Shown piece by piece: positions 1-8,042 of a stretch of 51,166 nt of DNA. Made by a program: the position numbers and the translations under genes. The notes below the pieces were generated by a model. The model was not told the origin of the DNA and made no database searches. It was given only the letters and a program-made list of their open reading frames with translations. The stretch lies in assembly GCA_945873115.1 (NCBI GenBank), contig CAMCBT010000009.1, forward strand, positions 1 through 51,166. Reading direction: 5' to 3'. Positions within the stretch are counted from its first letter, which is position 1; every line of letters begins with the position of its first letter. The DNA comes from an uncultured Mitsuokella sp. GTDB taxonomy: Bacteria; Bacillota; Negativicutes; Selenomonadales; Selenomonadaceae.

Positions 1-200
1 CGCAGCTCGCCGCCGAGCGGGGCACCACCCTTATCGCCAAGGACTACATGCACATGGCCCTCCACTCCATGGCGGTTCCCGAGAAGAACAAGGCCGCCCT
101 AGAGGAGGCCTTTGCCGCCACCCATGACAACGCCTCCTGGATTCTCACGGAAATCGACAAGGCCACGCCGAACCCCGAGGGGCTCCACTGGGATATCTGA
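1..200 (+). CDS. C-terminal end of an unrecognised protein (partial)
   Basis: An open frame runs in from the left edge (first full codon at base 3) and stops at TGA 198-200, giving about 65 residues ending PNPEGLHWDI. The fragment is probably helical, rich in Ala, Glu and His, with Met-rich stretches (YMHMALHSMAVPEKN). It reads as a real coding end because codon use is strongly GC3-biased like the neighbouring genes. I do not recognise the family. It converges on the Crp-type regulator 9 bases away, so it is not in an operon with anything to its right. Confidence 0.6.
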   Translation, partial: QLAAERGTTLIAKDYMHMALHSMAVPEKNKAALEEAFAATHDNASWILTEIDKATPNPEGLHWDI

Positions 201-209
201 CCCTGCGCC

Positions 210-860
210 TTATATATCCTCCAGGTATTCCTTCAGGGCCTCCCGCTGCTCCTCCGTCACCACCAGCTTGCCGTGAAGGAGGCCCAGCTTCCCCTCCTCC
301 CGAAGCTTCATGACGGTGCGGTTCACCGTCTTAACGCTGGTGCCAATCTCATCGGCAATCTCCTGACGGGAGCTAGCCAGCCGTATATCCCCCGTCATGC
401 CTGACAGGTGACGCAGGAGAAAGGCGGCCAGACGCTGTTCCGTGGAGGTGAACTTGATGCCTCCCGTCGCACTGGAGGTAGGATAGGATTTCCGCGCAAT
501 GAGGCAGGCAATCTCATAGGCAGCCCGCCCATCCTCCCGGAGCCAGGCGCAAAAATTATTTTTTGCCATCTCCAGGATGCGGCAGGGCGTGATTGTCTCG
601 CAGGTGGAGGCATAGGTCTTTGCCCCCGCCAGGGCCTCGAACTCCCCCACGAGATCCGGGGCCAGGAGGCCCGCGAAGCTATAGCGGCGTCCATCAACAA
701 ACTCATTCGACACCCGCCCCTTTCCCTCCAGCAGGAACAAAACCCGTGTCGCCGCCTCCCCCTTCAGGACGAGGGGCATGTCCTTTCCATAGGAGCGCTC
801 CACCAGCCGTTGGCGATAGGTCTCCGGCATGGCCTGGAGCAGGGCCTCTAAATCCAGCAT
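210..860 (-). CDS. Crp/Fnr-family transcriptional regulator
   Basis: A 216-residue protein with the Crp/Fnr layout: an N-terminal cyclic-nucleotide-binding-type beta-barrel (about 1-120, including VLFLLEGKGRVSN and LVGEFEALAG), a linking helix, and a C-terminal winged helix (about 145-210) whose recognition segment is SRQEIADEIGTSVKTVNRTV. I chose the ATG at 860 because GGAGGT lies 7 bases upstream; an in-frame start at 899 lacks this. There is no Fnr-type N-terminal cysteine cluster, so an oxygen-sensing iron-sulfur cluster is unlikely; the ligand cannot be told from sequence. It is divergent from the purine permease across a 180-base gap, so it may regulate that gene, but I saw no clear Crp-type operator there. 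Confidence 0.85.
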   Translation of the reverse strand: MLDLEALLQAMPETYRQRLVERSYGKDMPLVLKGEAATRVLFLLEGKGRVSNEFVDGRRYSFAGLLAPDLVGEFEALAGAKTYASTCETITPCRILEMAKNNFCAWLREDGRAAYEIACLIARKSYPTSSATGGIKFTSTEQRLAAFLLRHLSGMTGDIRLASSRQEIADEIGTSVKTVNRTVMKLREEGKLGLLHGKLVVTEEQREALKEYLEDI

Positions 861-1040
861 ACAATCCACCTCCGATATTTTCTTTATTGTAGTGTACAAG
901 TGCCCAAGCGGTCAAGACTTCCTGCTGCTGGGTATGTGTCAAGCTTTTCTCGGTGAAAAAGCCACCTGTCCTTTCCAAGAACAGCCGCCATCTGCTAAAC
1001 TCAAGGAAAACAATAGAAATCGCGTAGAAAGGATTATTCC

Positions 1041-2294
1041 ATGGCTTTCACCCGGCTGCGCAAGGAGGTCTTTGCTGGCATCACCTCCTTCTTTGCCATC
1101 TCCTACATCATCATCGTGAACCCGATGATTCTGGCAGATGCAGGTATCCCCCAGGAGCTCAGCGTCTTCGCCACCATCTTCATCTCCTTTATCGGCTGCC
1201 TCCTCATGGGTCTCTTTGCCGATGCCCCCATCATCCTGACCCCGGGCATGGGGATAAACGCCTTCTTCACCTATACGGTGGTGACGAATCTGGGCTTCTC
1301 CTGGCAGGGGGCTCTTGGCATCGCCTTTCTCTCCGCCCTGGCCTTTCTCCTCGTCACGTTGACCCGGGCGGGCAAGGTCCTCGCCGCCGCAGTGCCCCTG
1401 TCCCTCAAATGCGCCATCACCTGTGGCATCGGACTCTTCCTGGTGGAAATCGGCCTCGAAAAGGCGAAGCTGATAAAGGCCGGCACGAACTCTATCCTGG
1501 CGCTAGGGGACCTGTCAAGCCCTGCCGCCCTCCTCTCCCTCCTGGGACTGGTGCTCTGTCTCTTCTTCCACCAGCGAAAGGTGACGGGTGGCTTCTTCCT
1601 GGCCATTCTCCTGACCTCCCTCGTATCCTATCTCACGGGGGCCCTGCCTCCCTCCCATCTCGATATCGAGCTCTCCCGCCTGCCGGAGTACCCCTCCATC
1701 GTGGGGCAGCTGGACTATTCCCATGTATTCTCCATCCCCTTCTTCATCGCCTTCTTCTCCATGACCATGATCCTCGTCTTCGAGTCTATCGGCCTCCTGG
1801 AGGGGCTGCTGCCGAAGGAGGGGCGATTCCCTCGCGCCTTCCGGGCCTCTGCCGCCACGGCGGCCCTCTCCGCTCTTCTGGGCACCAGCCCCACGGTGGC
1901 GGCAGCGGAGAGTGCCGCGGGCATCCTTGAGGGAGGTCGCCGGGGCGTGACGGCGGTGACAGCAGGGGTGCTCTTCCTGGCCTCCCTCTTCTTCGTACCG
2001 CTCCTCACCTACGTGCCGGAGAGCGCCGTGGCCCCCGTCATCATCATCACCGGGGCCATGATGATGCAGCAGCTTGAGCGCATCAATTTTGCCGACTTTT
2101 CCGAGTGGTTCCCCGCCTTCCTCATCGTAGTGCTGATCCCCCTCACCAACAGCATCTCCACGGGTCTCGCCTTCGGCTTTGCCGCCTATCCCATGATGAA
2201 GGCCTTTACGGGAAAGGCAAGGAGCGTCTCGGCCATCAACTACGGCCTCGGGCTGCTCTTTCTCCTGCAGCTCATCCTCTCTGCGATAGAATAA
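1041..2294 (+). CDS. NCS2/AzgA-family purine base permease
   Basis: A 417-residue integral membrane protein with about 12-14 hydrophobic segments. The signature GMGINAFFTYTVV (around 71-83) and the later ALLGTSPTVAAAESAAG motif are typical of the AzgA branch of the nucleobase-cation symporters (PbuG, AdeP), which import adenine, guanine or hypoxanthine with protons across the inner membrane. Length is normal for the family. The ATG at 1041 follows AGAAAGGA. A strong terminator lies just downstream, so it is probably a single-gene transcript. Functionally it fits the nucleoside salvage operon that follows. Exact substrate cannot be read from sequence. Confidence 0.88.
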   Translation: MAFTRLRKEVFAGITSFFAISYIIIVNPMILADAGIPQELSVFATIFISFIGCLLMGLFADAPIILTPGMGINAFFTYTVVTNLGFSWQGALGIAFLSALAFLLVTLTRAGKVLAAAVPLSLKCAITCGIGLFLVEIGLEKAKLIKAGTNSILALGDLSSPAALLSLLGLVLCLFFHQRKVTGGFFLAILLTSLVSYLTGALPPSHLDIELSRLPEYPSIVGQLDYSHVFSIPFFIAFFSMTMILVFESIGLLEGLLPKEGRFPRAFRASAATAALSALLGTSPTVAAAESAAGILEGGRRGVTAVTAGVLFLASLFFVPLLTYVPESAVAPVIIITGAMMMQQLERINFADFSEWFPAFLIVVLIPLTNSISTGLAFGFAAYPMMKAFTGKARSVSAINYGLGLLFLLQLILSAIE

Positions 2295-2310
2295 GAGAAA
2301 TAAGAACGAA

Positions 2311-2357
2311 AAGACGTGTGGATTCCCTATTTTTTACCCACACGTCCTTTTTTTTTA
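2311..2357 (+). terminator. Intrinsic terminator after the purine permease
   Basis: Arms GACGTGTGG (2313-2321) and CCACACGTC (2338-2346) form a 9-base-pair perfect stem, followed by C and a run of T residues. It separates the permease from nupC. Confidence 0.9.
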
Positions 2358-2430
2358 TCTGCAAATAGGGTAAAATAAAGTCAGAATAGTCGATTGACTC
2401 GAGTAAAATTCTTGCAAAGGAGGACTTCCC

Positions 2431-3633
2431 ATGTTCTTTTTCCTTATCAACCTGCTGGGTGTCGTGCTGTTCCTCGCCGTCGGCGTCCTGGCCTCGAAGC
2501 GAAGGCGGGATATCCAGTGGCGAAGCGTCGGGGCGCTCCTCGCCATCAACGTATTCGTCGCCTGGTTCCTTACCACCTTTCCCATCGGCCGCGACATCGT
2601 CCTGGCGGCAGCGGCGGGCTTCACGGCCCTCGTCAGCGTGGCCTATGAAGGCATCGCCTTCGCCTTCCCGGACTGGGTCCATGTGCCCCAGATGAATTTC
2701 TTCACCTCGGCGCTCCTGCCCATCCTGCTGGTGGTCCCCATGTTCGATATCCTGACGTATATCGGCCTTTTGCCCTTCGTCATCAAATGGATAGGAAAGG
2801 TTCTGGCCTTCCTGACCCGGGAGCCGAAGTTTGAGTCCTTCTTTGCCATCGAGATGATGTTCCTAGGCAATACGGAAGCCCTCGCCGTCTCCACCCTGCA
2901 GCTGAAGCGCATGAAGGCGGATCGGTGCCTGACGCTCGCCATGATGTCCATGAGCTGCGTCACGGCGGCCCTCATCGGCGTCTACACGAAGATGATGCCG
3001 GCGGAATTCATCCTGACGGCCGTCCCCCTGAATGTCATCAACGCCCTCATCGTCACGAACCTCCTCCATCCCGTGAGGATTTCCGAGGAGGAGGATGTCA
3101 TCGCCACCATAAATGACGGGGAAAGGGAGCGGGAGCCCTTCTTCTCCTTCCTGGGCACCTCCATCCTGGGAGCCGGTCGCCTGGTGCTCATCATCTGCGC
3201 CAACGTCATCGCCTTCGTGGCACTCGCAAAGCTCATCGACGTGCTCCTCATGGCAGTCCATCCGATTCTTTCCCTGGAGAATATCCTCGGCTGCATCATG
3301 TTCCCCTTTGCCTGGCTCCTGGGCCTCGACACGGCGGAGGCCTTTGCCCTTGCCCAGTATATGGGCACGAAACTGGTGACGAATGAGTTCGTCGTCATGC
3401 TGAACGTCCAGGACACCCTCGCAAATTACAGCCGCCATATGCAGGGCGTCCTCACGGTCTTCATCACCTCCTTTGCAAACTTCTCCACCGTCGGCATGAT
3501 TATCGGCTGCTTCCGGGGTCTCGTGGATGAGAACAAGAATAACCTGATTTCCCGCAACGTGGGCTACATGCTCCTCTCGGGCATCCTCGTATCCCTGCTC
3601 TCGGCAGGCATCGCCGGTCTCTTTATCTGGTAA
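2431..3633 (+). CDS. nupC: NupC-type concentrative nucleoside transporter
   Basis: A 400-residue inner-membrane protein of the concentrative nucleoside transporter (CNT) family. The N-terminal membrane segments, the gate region with GNTEALAVSTLQLKRM (around 150-165), and the C-terminal domain with MGTKLVTNEFVV (around 310-321) follow the family layout. CNT proteins import nucleosides using a proton or sodium gradient. AAAGGAGGA precedes the ATG at 2431. It is the first gene of an operon with pyrimidine-nucleoside phosphorylase (33 bases downstream) and cytidine deaminase, so its substrates are probably uridine, cytidine and thymidine. No regulatory site upstream was convincing. Confidence 0.93.
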   Translation: MFFFLINLLGVVLFLAVGVLASKRRRDIQWRSVGALLAINVFVAWFLTTFPIGRDIVLAAAAGFTALVSVAYEGIAFAFPDWVHVPQMNFFTSALLPILLVVPMFDILTYIGLLPFVIKWIGKVLAFLTREPKFESFFAIEMMFLGNTEALAVSTLQLKRMKADRCLTLAMMSMSCVTAALIGVYTKMMPAEFILTAVPLNVINALIVTNLLHPVRISEEEDVIATINDGEREREPFFSFLGTSILGAGRLVLIICANVIAFVALAKLIDVLLMAVHPILSLENILGCIMFPFAWLLGLDTAEAFALAQYMGTKLVTNEFVVMLNVQDTLANYSRHMQGVLTVFITSFANFSTVGMIIGCFRGLVDENKNNLISRNVGYMLLSGILVSLLSAGIAGLFIW

Positions 3634-3666
3634 ATTTCTGCCTGTTTATAAAAGGAGGTTTTCTTT

Positions 3667-4989
3667 ATGCGCATGTATGATTTGATTACGAAGAAGAAGC
3701 ACGGAGAGGCGCTCACGGACGCGGAGCTGGCCTTTATGATAAATGGCTTCGTGGCAGGAGAAATCCCCGACTACCAGATGTCCGCCATGCTCATGGCCAT
3801 CTGGATTCGGGGTATGGATGAGCACGAAATCGCGGAGCTCACGAAGGTCATGGCGGCATCCGGCGACATGATCGACCTCTCCCCCATCCCCGGAAAAAAG
3901 GTGGACAAGCACTCCACCGGCGGCGTGGGGGACAAGACGACCCTCATCTGCGCCCCCATTGTAGCGGCCTGCGGCGGCAAGGTAGCGAAGATGAGTGGCC
4001 GGGGCCTCGGCCACACGGGCGGAACCATCGACAAGCTGGAAGCCATCCCCGGCTACAACACCACCCTCTCCCGGGAAAAATTCATGGAAATCGTCAAGAC
4101 CCTGGGTGTCAGTGTCATCGGCCAGTCTGGCAACCTCGCTCCGGCGGACAAGAAGATATACGCCCTCCGGGATGTGACGGCCACGGTGGACTCCATCCCC
4201 CTCATCGCCTCCTCCATCATGAGCAAGAAGCTGGCCGCCGGCTCCGACTGCATTCTCCTCGATGTGAAGACGGGCTCCGGCGCCTTCATGAAGACCATCG
4301 AGGACTCCATCCACCTGGCCAAGACCATGGTGTCCATCGGCGAAGCGGCGGGCCGGCGCACCGTGGCCCTCATCACGGACATGGACGTACCCCTGGGGCA
4401 GGGCATCGGCAACAGCCTGGAGGTCATCGAGTCCATGGAGGTGCTGAAAGGCAGGGGCCCGAAGGATCTCCGGGAGGTATCCCTGCAGCTCGCCTCCAAC
4501 ATGCTCTATCTCGTGGGCAAGGGGTCGCCGGAGGAGTGCCGCGCCCTGGCGGAGAAGGCCATCGCGGATGGCAGTGCCTTCCATACCTTCGAGAAGATGG
4601 TGACGGCCCAGGGCGGCGATGCCAGCGTCCTCTCCGACTACTCGAAATTCCCCCAGGCCCCCTATAAAAAAGACGTGGTGGCGGAAAGGTCCGGCTACAT
4701 CACACACATGGATGCAGAGGCCATCGGCGAGACTAGCGTCATCCTGGGAGCCGGCCGGGAGACGAAGGATGCCCCCATCGACTTCTCTGCGGGGCTCCAT
4801 CTCCTGAAAAAATACGGGGACAAAGTGGAAAAGGGCGAGCCCATCGCCACCCTCTTCACCTCAAAGGAGGACAAGCTCCGCGAGTCGGCGAAGAACTATG
4901 AGGCAGCCATCACCATCGGCGAGAGCGCCCCTGCCGCCCGGCCCCTGGTCTTTGCCCGGGTGGAAAAGACCGGCGTGGAGCGCTACTAA
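3667..4989 (+). CDS. pdp: Pyrimidine-nucleoside phosphorylase
   Basis: A 440-residue protein of the thymidine/pyrimidine-nucleoside phosphorylase family, which splits uridine or thymidine with phosphate into free base and (deoxy)ribose-1-phosphate. The family signature is visible as SGRGLGHTGGTIDKLEAIPG (about 112-131), along with the phosphate-binding KHSTGGVGDKTTL (about 81-93). The N-terminal helical domain, the central alpha/beta domain and the C-terminal domain are all complete. AAAGGAGG precedes the ATG. It lies 33 bases behind nupC and 30 before cdd. Whether it prefers uridine and thymidine (Pdp) or thymidine only (DeoA) is inferred from the cdd neighbour. Confidence 0.93.
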   Translation: MRMYDLITKKKHGEALTDAELAFMINGFVAGEIPDYQMSAMLMAIWIRGMDEHEIAELTKVMAASGDMIDLSPIPGKKVDKHSTGGVGDKTTLICAPIVAACGGKVAKMSGRGLGHTGGTIDKLEAIPGYNTTLSREKFMEIVKTLGVSVIGQSGNLAPADKKIYALRDVTATVDSIPLIASSIMSKKLAAGSDCILLDVKTGSGAFMKTIEDSIHLAKTMVSIGEAAGRRTVALITDMDVPLGQGIGNSLEVIESMEVLKGRGPKDLREVSLQLASNMLYLVGKGSPEECRALAEKAIADGSAFHTFEKMVTAQGGDASVLSDYSKFPQAPYKKDVVAERSGYITHMDAEAIGETSVILGAGRETKDAPIDFSAGLHLLKKYGDKVEKGEPIATLFTSKEDKLRESAKNYEAAITIGESAPAARPLVFARVEKTGVERY

Positions 4990-5019
4990 CTGGAAGCACA
5001 TCATAGAGGAGGGATTCTC

Positions 5020-5406
5020 ATGACAGACAAGGAGCTTATTGACACCGCCATTCGCTATCGGGAGAACTCCTACTCCCCCTATTCGAAATTCAAGGTGGGG
5101 GCCGCCGTCCTCACGAAGAGCGGAAAGGTCTACGGGGGCTGCAATATCGAAAACGCCAGCTATCCCGTGACGAACTGCGCCGAGCGCACGGCCATCTTCA
5201 AGGCGGTCTCCGAGGGGGAGAAGGATATCGAGGCCATCGCCATCGTGGCGGACACCCCCGGCCCCTGCGCCCCCTGCGGTGCCTGCCGCCAGGCCATCGC
5301 CGAGTTCAAGATTCCTAGGACCATCATGGCGAATCTCAAGGGAGACACGAGGGTAGTGAGCCTCCAGGAGCTCCTCCCATTCGCCTTCTCCGATGAGGAT
5401 ATGTAA
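5020..5406 (+). CDS. cdd: Cytidine deaminase
   Basis: A 128-residue homotetramer-type cytidine deaminase, which hydrolyses cytidine or deoxycytidine to uridine or deoxyuridine. The zinc site is complete: the CAER motif with catalytic Glu (residues about 53-56) and the paired cysteines in PCAPCGACRQ (about 86-95). The N-terminal RENSYSPYSKFKVGAA motif is canonical. GAGGAGGGA precedes the ATG. As last gene of nupC-pdp-cdd it feeds uridine to Pdp. A terminator follows. Confidence 0.95.
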   Translation: MTDKELIDTAIRYRENSYSPYSKFKVGAAVLTKSGKVYGGCNIENASYPVTNCAERTAIFKAVSEGEKDIEAIAIVADTPGPCAPCGACRQAIAEFKIPRTIMANLKGDTRVVSLQELLPFAFSDEDM

Positions 5407-5437
5407 GTATTTCGACAATTTGTACAATTATACAAAG

Positions 5438-5490
5438 GAAAAGGGCGCGCCCATGGCGAAAGAGATACGCAAATGGGCTCGCCTTTTTGG
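5438..5490 (+). terminator. Terminator of the nupC-pdp-cdd operon
   Basis: Imperfect arms of about 15 bases (5438-5453 and 5472-5488) fold around a loop of about 18 bases and end in a T-rich segment. It separates the salvage operon from the pilin gene. Confidence 0.7.
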
Positions 5491-5525
5491 TTTTGGATTT
5501 TTGATATCAGATGGGAGGTAGTTTT

Positions 5526-5939
5526 ATGCGAGAAAGTGAAGAAGGCTTCACCCTCATCGGCCTTTTGATTGCCGTCGCCATCCTCGGGATTCTCGCGACC
5601 ATCGCCGTGCCGAAATTCACGGCGGCTGTCACCACCGCCAATACGGCTAAGGTCCAGGCGGACCTCTCCACCCTGGATACGGCCATCGCCACGGCACGCA
5701 TCGAGACGGGAAGGGATCCGACGAAGATTTCAGATTTGACCGACTATGTAGAGGACATCGATAATCTCAAGCCCCCAAAGGGAAAGGTCTATATTCAGGG
5801 AAAAGCAACGGATGTAAGTGCGACTGTCTATGGCATCAGCAAAAGTTCCGACGGTAAGGAGCCAAGGGCCACGCTGGACAGCCATACTGCCGCGGAATTT
5901 ACAAAGCAGGCTGGATCCGCAACGACGGATACGAAGTAA
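5526..5939 (+). CDS. Type IV pilin-like protein lacking Glu5
   Basis: A 137-residue class III signal protein. The seven-residue leader MRESEEG is followed by FTLIGLLIAVAILGILATIA, the N-methylated hydrophobic helix of type IV pilins and pseudopilins; prepilin peptidase would cut after Gly7. The start at 5526 is preceded by GGGAGGT, which also rules out an in-frame ATG at 5511 that overlaps that site. The globular part (about 35-137) has no cysteines, so it lacks the disulfide loop of classical pilins. Mature position 5 is Gly instead of the nearly invariant Glu needed for neutralising the neighbouring subunit during assembly. The prepilin peptidase gene starts 4 bases downstream; no other pilus gene is in the window. 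It could be a minor pilin, a pseudopilin, or a competence-type subunit. Confidence 0.82.
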   Translation: MRESEEGFTLIGLLIAVAILGILATIAVPKFTAAVTTANTAKVQADLSTLDTAIATARIETGRDPTKISDLTDYVEDIDNLKPPKGKVYIQGKATDVSATVYGISKSSDGKEPRATLDSHTAAEFTKQAGSATTDTK

Positions 5940-5943
5940 GCCC

Positions 5944-6504
5944 ATGACCAGCTTCTTTTCTCGGCTCAGGCGGCAAGAGGATTTGCTTCTGGGCCTCGTG
6001 ACGCTCCTGTGGGCTTGCCTTGTCCTTTTGTTGGATTGTATGGGTTCCCGCTTCGCCCTATTCCCCCTTTTCCTAGGTCTTGTCCTGCTTTCCCTCCAGG
6101 ATATCCGAGAGGGGCTTCTCCCGAATCGTCTCCAGCTCCCCCTGGCCCTTTACGGGCTTCTTCTTGCCGCTCTTCAGGCTGGGGGCCTTCCCCTTTGTGC
6201 CCTGGCCTCTTCTCTTTCCGGTGCCCTCTTTCTCCTGCTGCTACGATGGCTCACAAGGGGAGGTCTGGGGCTCGGGGATGTGAAGCTCACCGCCCTCCTG
6301 GGACTTTATCTCGGTTCTGCCGGCCTTGTCCTGGCCCTGCTGCTGGCCTTCCTGCTGGGAGCCGTGATAGGCGGCTTTCTTCTCCTGACGAGCAGAAAAA
6401 GTCGGGGGGAGACAATCGCCTTCGGCCCCTTCCTCGCCCTCGGCGCAGTCCTGGCCCTCCTTCTGGGCGACACCCTAATCCCCTGGTATCTCGAAGTGCT
6501 TTAG
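5944..6504 (+). CDS. Prepilin peptidase (A24 family), short form
   Basis: A 186-residue, very hydrophobic protein that cuts leader peptides of type IV prepilins in the inner membrane. Both catalytic aspartates are visible: LQDIREGLLPNRL (first Asp, about residue 53) and GLGLGDVKL (the GxGD aspartate, about 115). The N-terminal cytoplasmic domain with the CxxC pairs that methylates pilins in longer relatives is absent, so it is the protease-only form. The ATG at 5944 lies 4 bases after the pilin stop with no good ribosome-binding site, which suggests translational coupling. The adjacent pilin is the likely substrate. Confidence 0.85.
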   Translation: MTSFFSRLRRQEDLLLGLVTLLWACLVLLLDCMGSRFALFPLFLGLVLLSLQDIREGLLPNRLQLPLALYGLLLAALQAGGLPLCALASSLSGALFLLLLRWLTRGGLGLGDVKLTALLGLYLGSAGLVLALLLAFLLGAVIGGFLLLTSRKSRGETIAFGPFLALGAVLALLLGDTLIPWYLEVL

Positions 6505-6510
6505 CACTGC

Positions 6511-6556
6511 AAAAAAGACGGCTTTCCCCCAAAAAATTGGAAAAGCCGTCTTTTCT
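6511..6556. terminator. Bidirectional terminator between prepilin peptidase and M20 gene
   Basis: Left arm AAAAGACGGCTTTCC and right arm GGAAAAGCCGTCTTTT pair with a single bulge. The A-run on one side and T-run on the other let it serve both converging genes. Confidence 0.88.
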
Positions 6557-7678
6557 TTATAGCTCGCGCAGGGCTTCTGTCATGAGCTCTGCCAAATACT
6601 CCGCCGTAGGAAGGATTGCCCCCTCGTCCGCGTGGAATTTCGGATTGTGGTTCGCCACGGTGTCCCCTGTACTCACGAGGAGGAAGGCGCCCTTGTACTT
6701 CTCCTGATAGTAGGCGAAGTCCTCCCCCGCCATCCAGCCGGGGGGCGTGACCCAGGGGATTCCCTTTCTTTCGGCAACACGCCTCGCAAGGGCGATGCAG
6801 TCCGTCTCATTGGCCGTCGCAGGAGGGCCCTCGTGCCAGTCGATTTCCACCGTAAGTCCATGGGCCTTTGCGATATGTTCAGCAAGGGTGCAGAGGGCCT
6901 CCCGGACGAGGGCTCTGTCCTCCCGCCCCATGGTGCGGGTCGTCCCCTCTACAAGGGCCGTCTCCGGGATGACATTCCATGTGTTGCCCGCCTCGAGGTG
7001 GGTCACACTGACGACCGCAGGGGAGAAGGGGCTCACGCGGCGGGAGACGATGTTCTGGGCCGCCAGCACGAACTCGCTGGCCACGGGAATGGCGTCGAGG
7101 CCCGCATCCGGGGCCGCCGCATGGGTGCCCTTGCCCCGAAAGCGAAGGACGAAGCGGTCGACGCCCGCCGTCACGGCCCCCTCCTTTATCCCGAGGGTCC
7201 CCTTCTCCACAAAGGGCACCACGTGGAATCCGAATATGGCGCGAATCCCCTCAAGAGCCCCCGTATCCATGACGACCCTAGCGCCCCCGGGTGCCTCCTC
7301 CGCCGGCTGGAAGATAAGGCGCACCGTCCCCCTTAGCTTTTTCTCCTGCTCCTTCAGGAGAAGCGTCGCCCCGAGGACGGCTGCCATATGGAAGTCGTGG
7401 CCGCAGGCATGCATCTTTCCCTTGTGCTTCGAGGCATGGGGCAGATCTGTATGCTCCTCGACGGGCAGGGCGTCGATGTCCGTGCGGAGTGCCACGATGG
7501 GCTCCCCCGCTCCGATTTCTGCCACGAGGCCCGTCTTGAGAGGATACTCCGCCAGGCGCACCCCGGCCCGCTTCAGCACCGACCGGATATGCTCTGTCGT
7601 CGCCTCCTCCTCATAGGAGAGCTCCGGGTGAGTGTGAAACCACTCGTATTCCTCCTTGAGATACGCTTCCATGTTCAT
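6557..7678 (-). CDS. M20D-family amidohydrolase
   Basis: A 373-residue zinc amidohydrolase of the hippurate hydrolase / N-acyl-amino-acid deacetylase type, which removes acyl groups from amino acids or small peptides. Metal and catalytic motifs are RTDIDALPVEE (about 65-75), HACGHDFHMA (about 90-99) and FQPAEEAPGG (about 124-133); the dimerisation-domain motif GKGTHAAAPDAG (about 183-194) and the final HNPKFHADE are also present. Length is normal. GAGGAG lies 8 bases before the ATG at 7678. Immediately upstream is the leftover end of another minus-strand gene, so it was probably a downstream operon member. Substrate is not determined. Confidence 0.88.
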   Translation of the reverse strand: MNMEAYLKEEYEWFHTHPELSYEEEATTEHIRSVLKRAGVRLAEYPLKTGLVAEIGAGEPIVALRTDIDALPVEEHTDLPHASKHKGKMHACGHDFHMAAVLGATLLLKEQEKKLRGTVRLIFQPAEEAPGGARVVMDTGALEGIRAIFGFHVVPFVEKGTLGIKEGAVTAGVDRFVLRFRGKGTHAAAPDAGLDAIPVASEFVLAAQNIVSRRVSPFSPAVVSVTHLEAGNTWNVIPETALVEGTTRTMGREDRALVREALCTLAEHIAKAHGLTVEIDWHEGPPATANETDCIALARRVAERKGIPWVTPPGWMAGEDFAYYQEKYKGAFLLVSTGDTVANHNPKFHADEGAILPTAEYLAELMTEALREL

Positions 7679-7697
7679 GTCTTATACTCCTCGCTTT

Positions 7698-7742
7698 TTA
7701 TCGCTCCAGCAGATACTTCATATAGGCCTTCTTGACCTCTGA
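7698..7742 (-). pseudogene. Leftover 3' end of a lost gene upstream of the amidohydrolase
   Basis: On the minus strand the last codons before the amidohydrolase read SEVKKAYMKYLLER and then TAA at 7698-7700, 4 bases before its GAGGAG site. The spacing looks like a normal operon junction. An in-frame TAG lies about 12 bases further upstream, exactly where a transposase-like remnant of opposite orientation begins. I infer that a gene was cut here by an insertion or deletion. The fragment is too short to name. Confidence 0.4.
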
Positions 7743-7858
7743 TGTCCAGCTCTACAACTATGCGCGGGAGCTGCTGTCCAAGGGCTCGTACACGCTCAAA
7801 CAAGTGGCTGAAATCACGGGGCTTGGAAAGAACACAGTCAAGGATATCGACAAGTATC
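7738..7858 (+). pseudogene. Transposase remnant (ISL3-like helix-turn-helix segment)
   Basis: About 40 codons on the plus strand encode a helix-turn-helix-like segment with YTLKQVAEITGLGKNTVKDI. This resembles the part of ISL3-family transposases just before the catalytic domain. The similarity ends after IDKYR and no DDE residues follow. The rest of the gap to 8042 holds only short frames and a CCCCTG/CAGGGG hairpin at 8003-8027 that could weakly terminate the OPT gene. The family assignment is tentative. Confidence 0.4.
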
Positions 7859-8042
7859 GGTCTCACATCATTGACAAACCTACAAAAATCACATCAAGGA
7901 AAAGGTGCTTATGCCCGAACGGTCTGCCGCTCGGTGATTCATCGGTCTGCACATACGGCAACTTCATTCCTGCCGCCTTGTGCATTGCTCAGTCAACACC
8001 ATCCCCTGCCATAGGCTTTAACAGGGGCGCGTTTTCACGCTT

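Noticed and set aside
900..1040. Purine riboswitch ahead of the base permease
   Set aside because: I could not find the conserved three-way-junction core or a terminator before the start codon.
3646..4800. 384-codon minus-strand open frame opposite pdp
   Set aside because: The plus strand encodes a complete, motif-perfect phosphorylase; the antisense frame is a by-product of GC-rich third positions and shows no family features.
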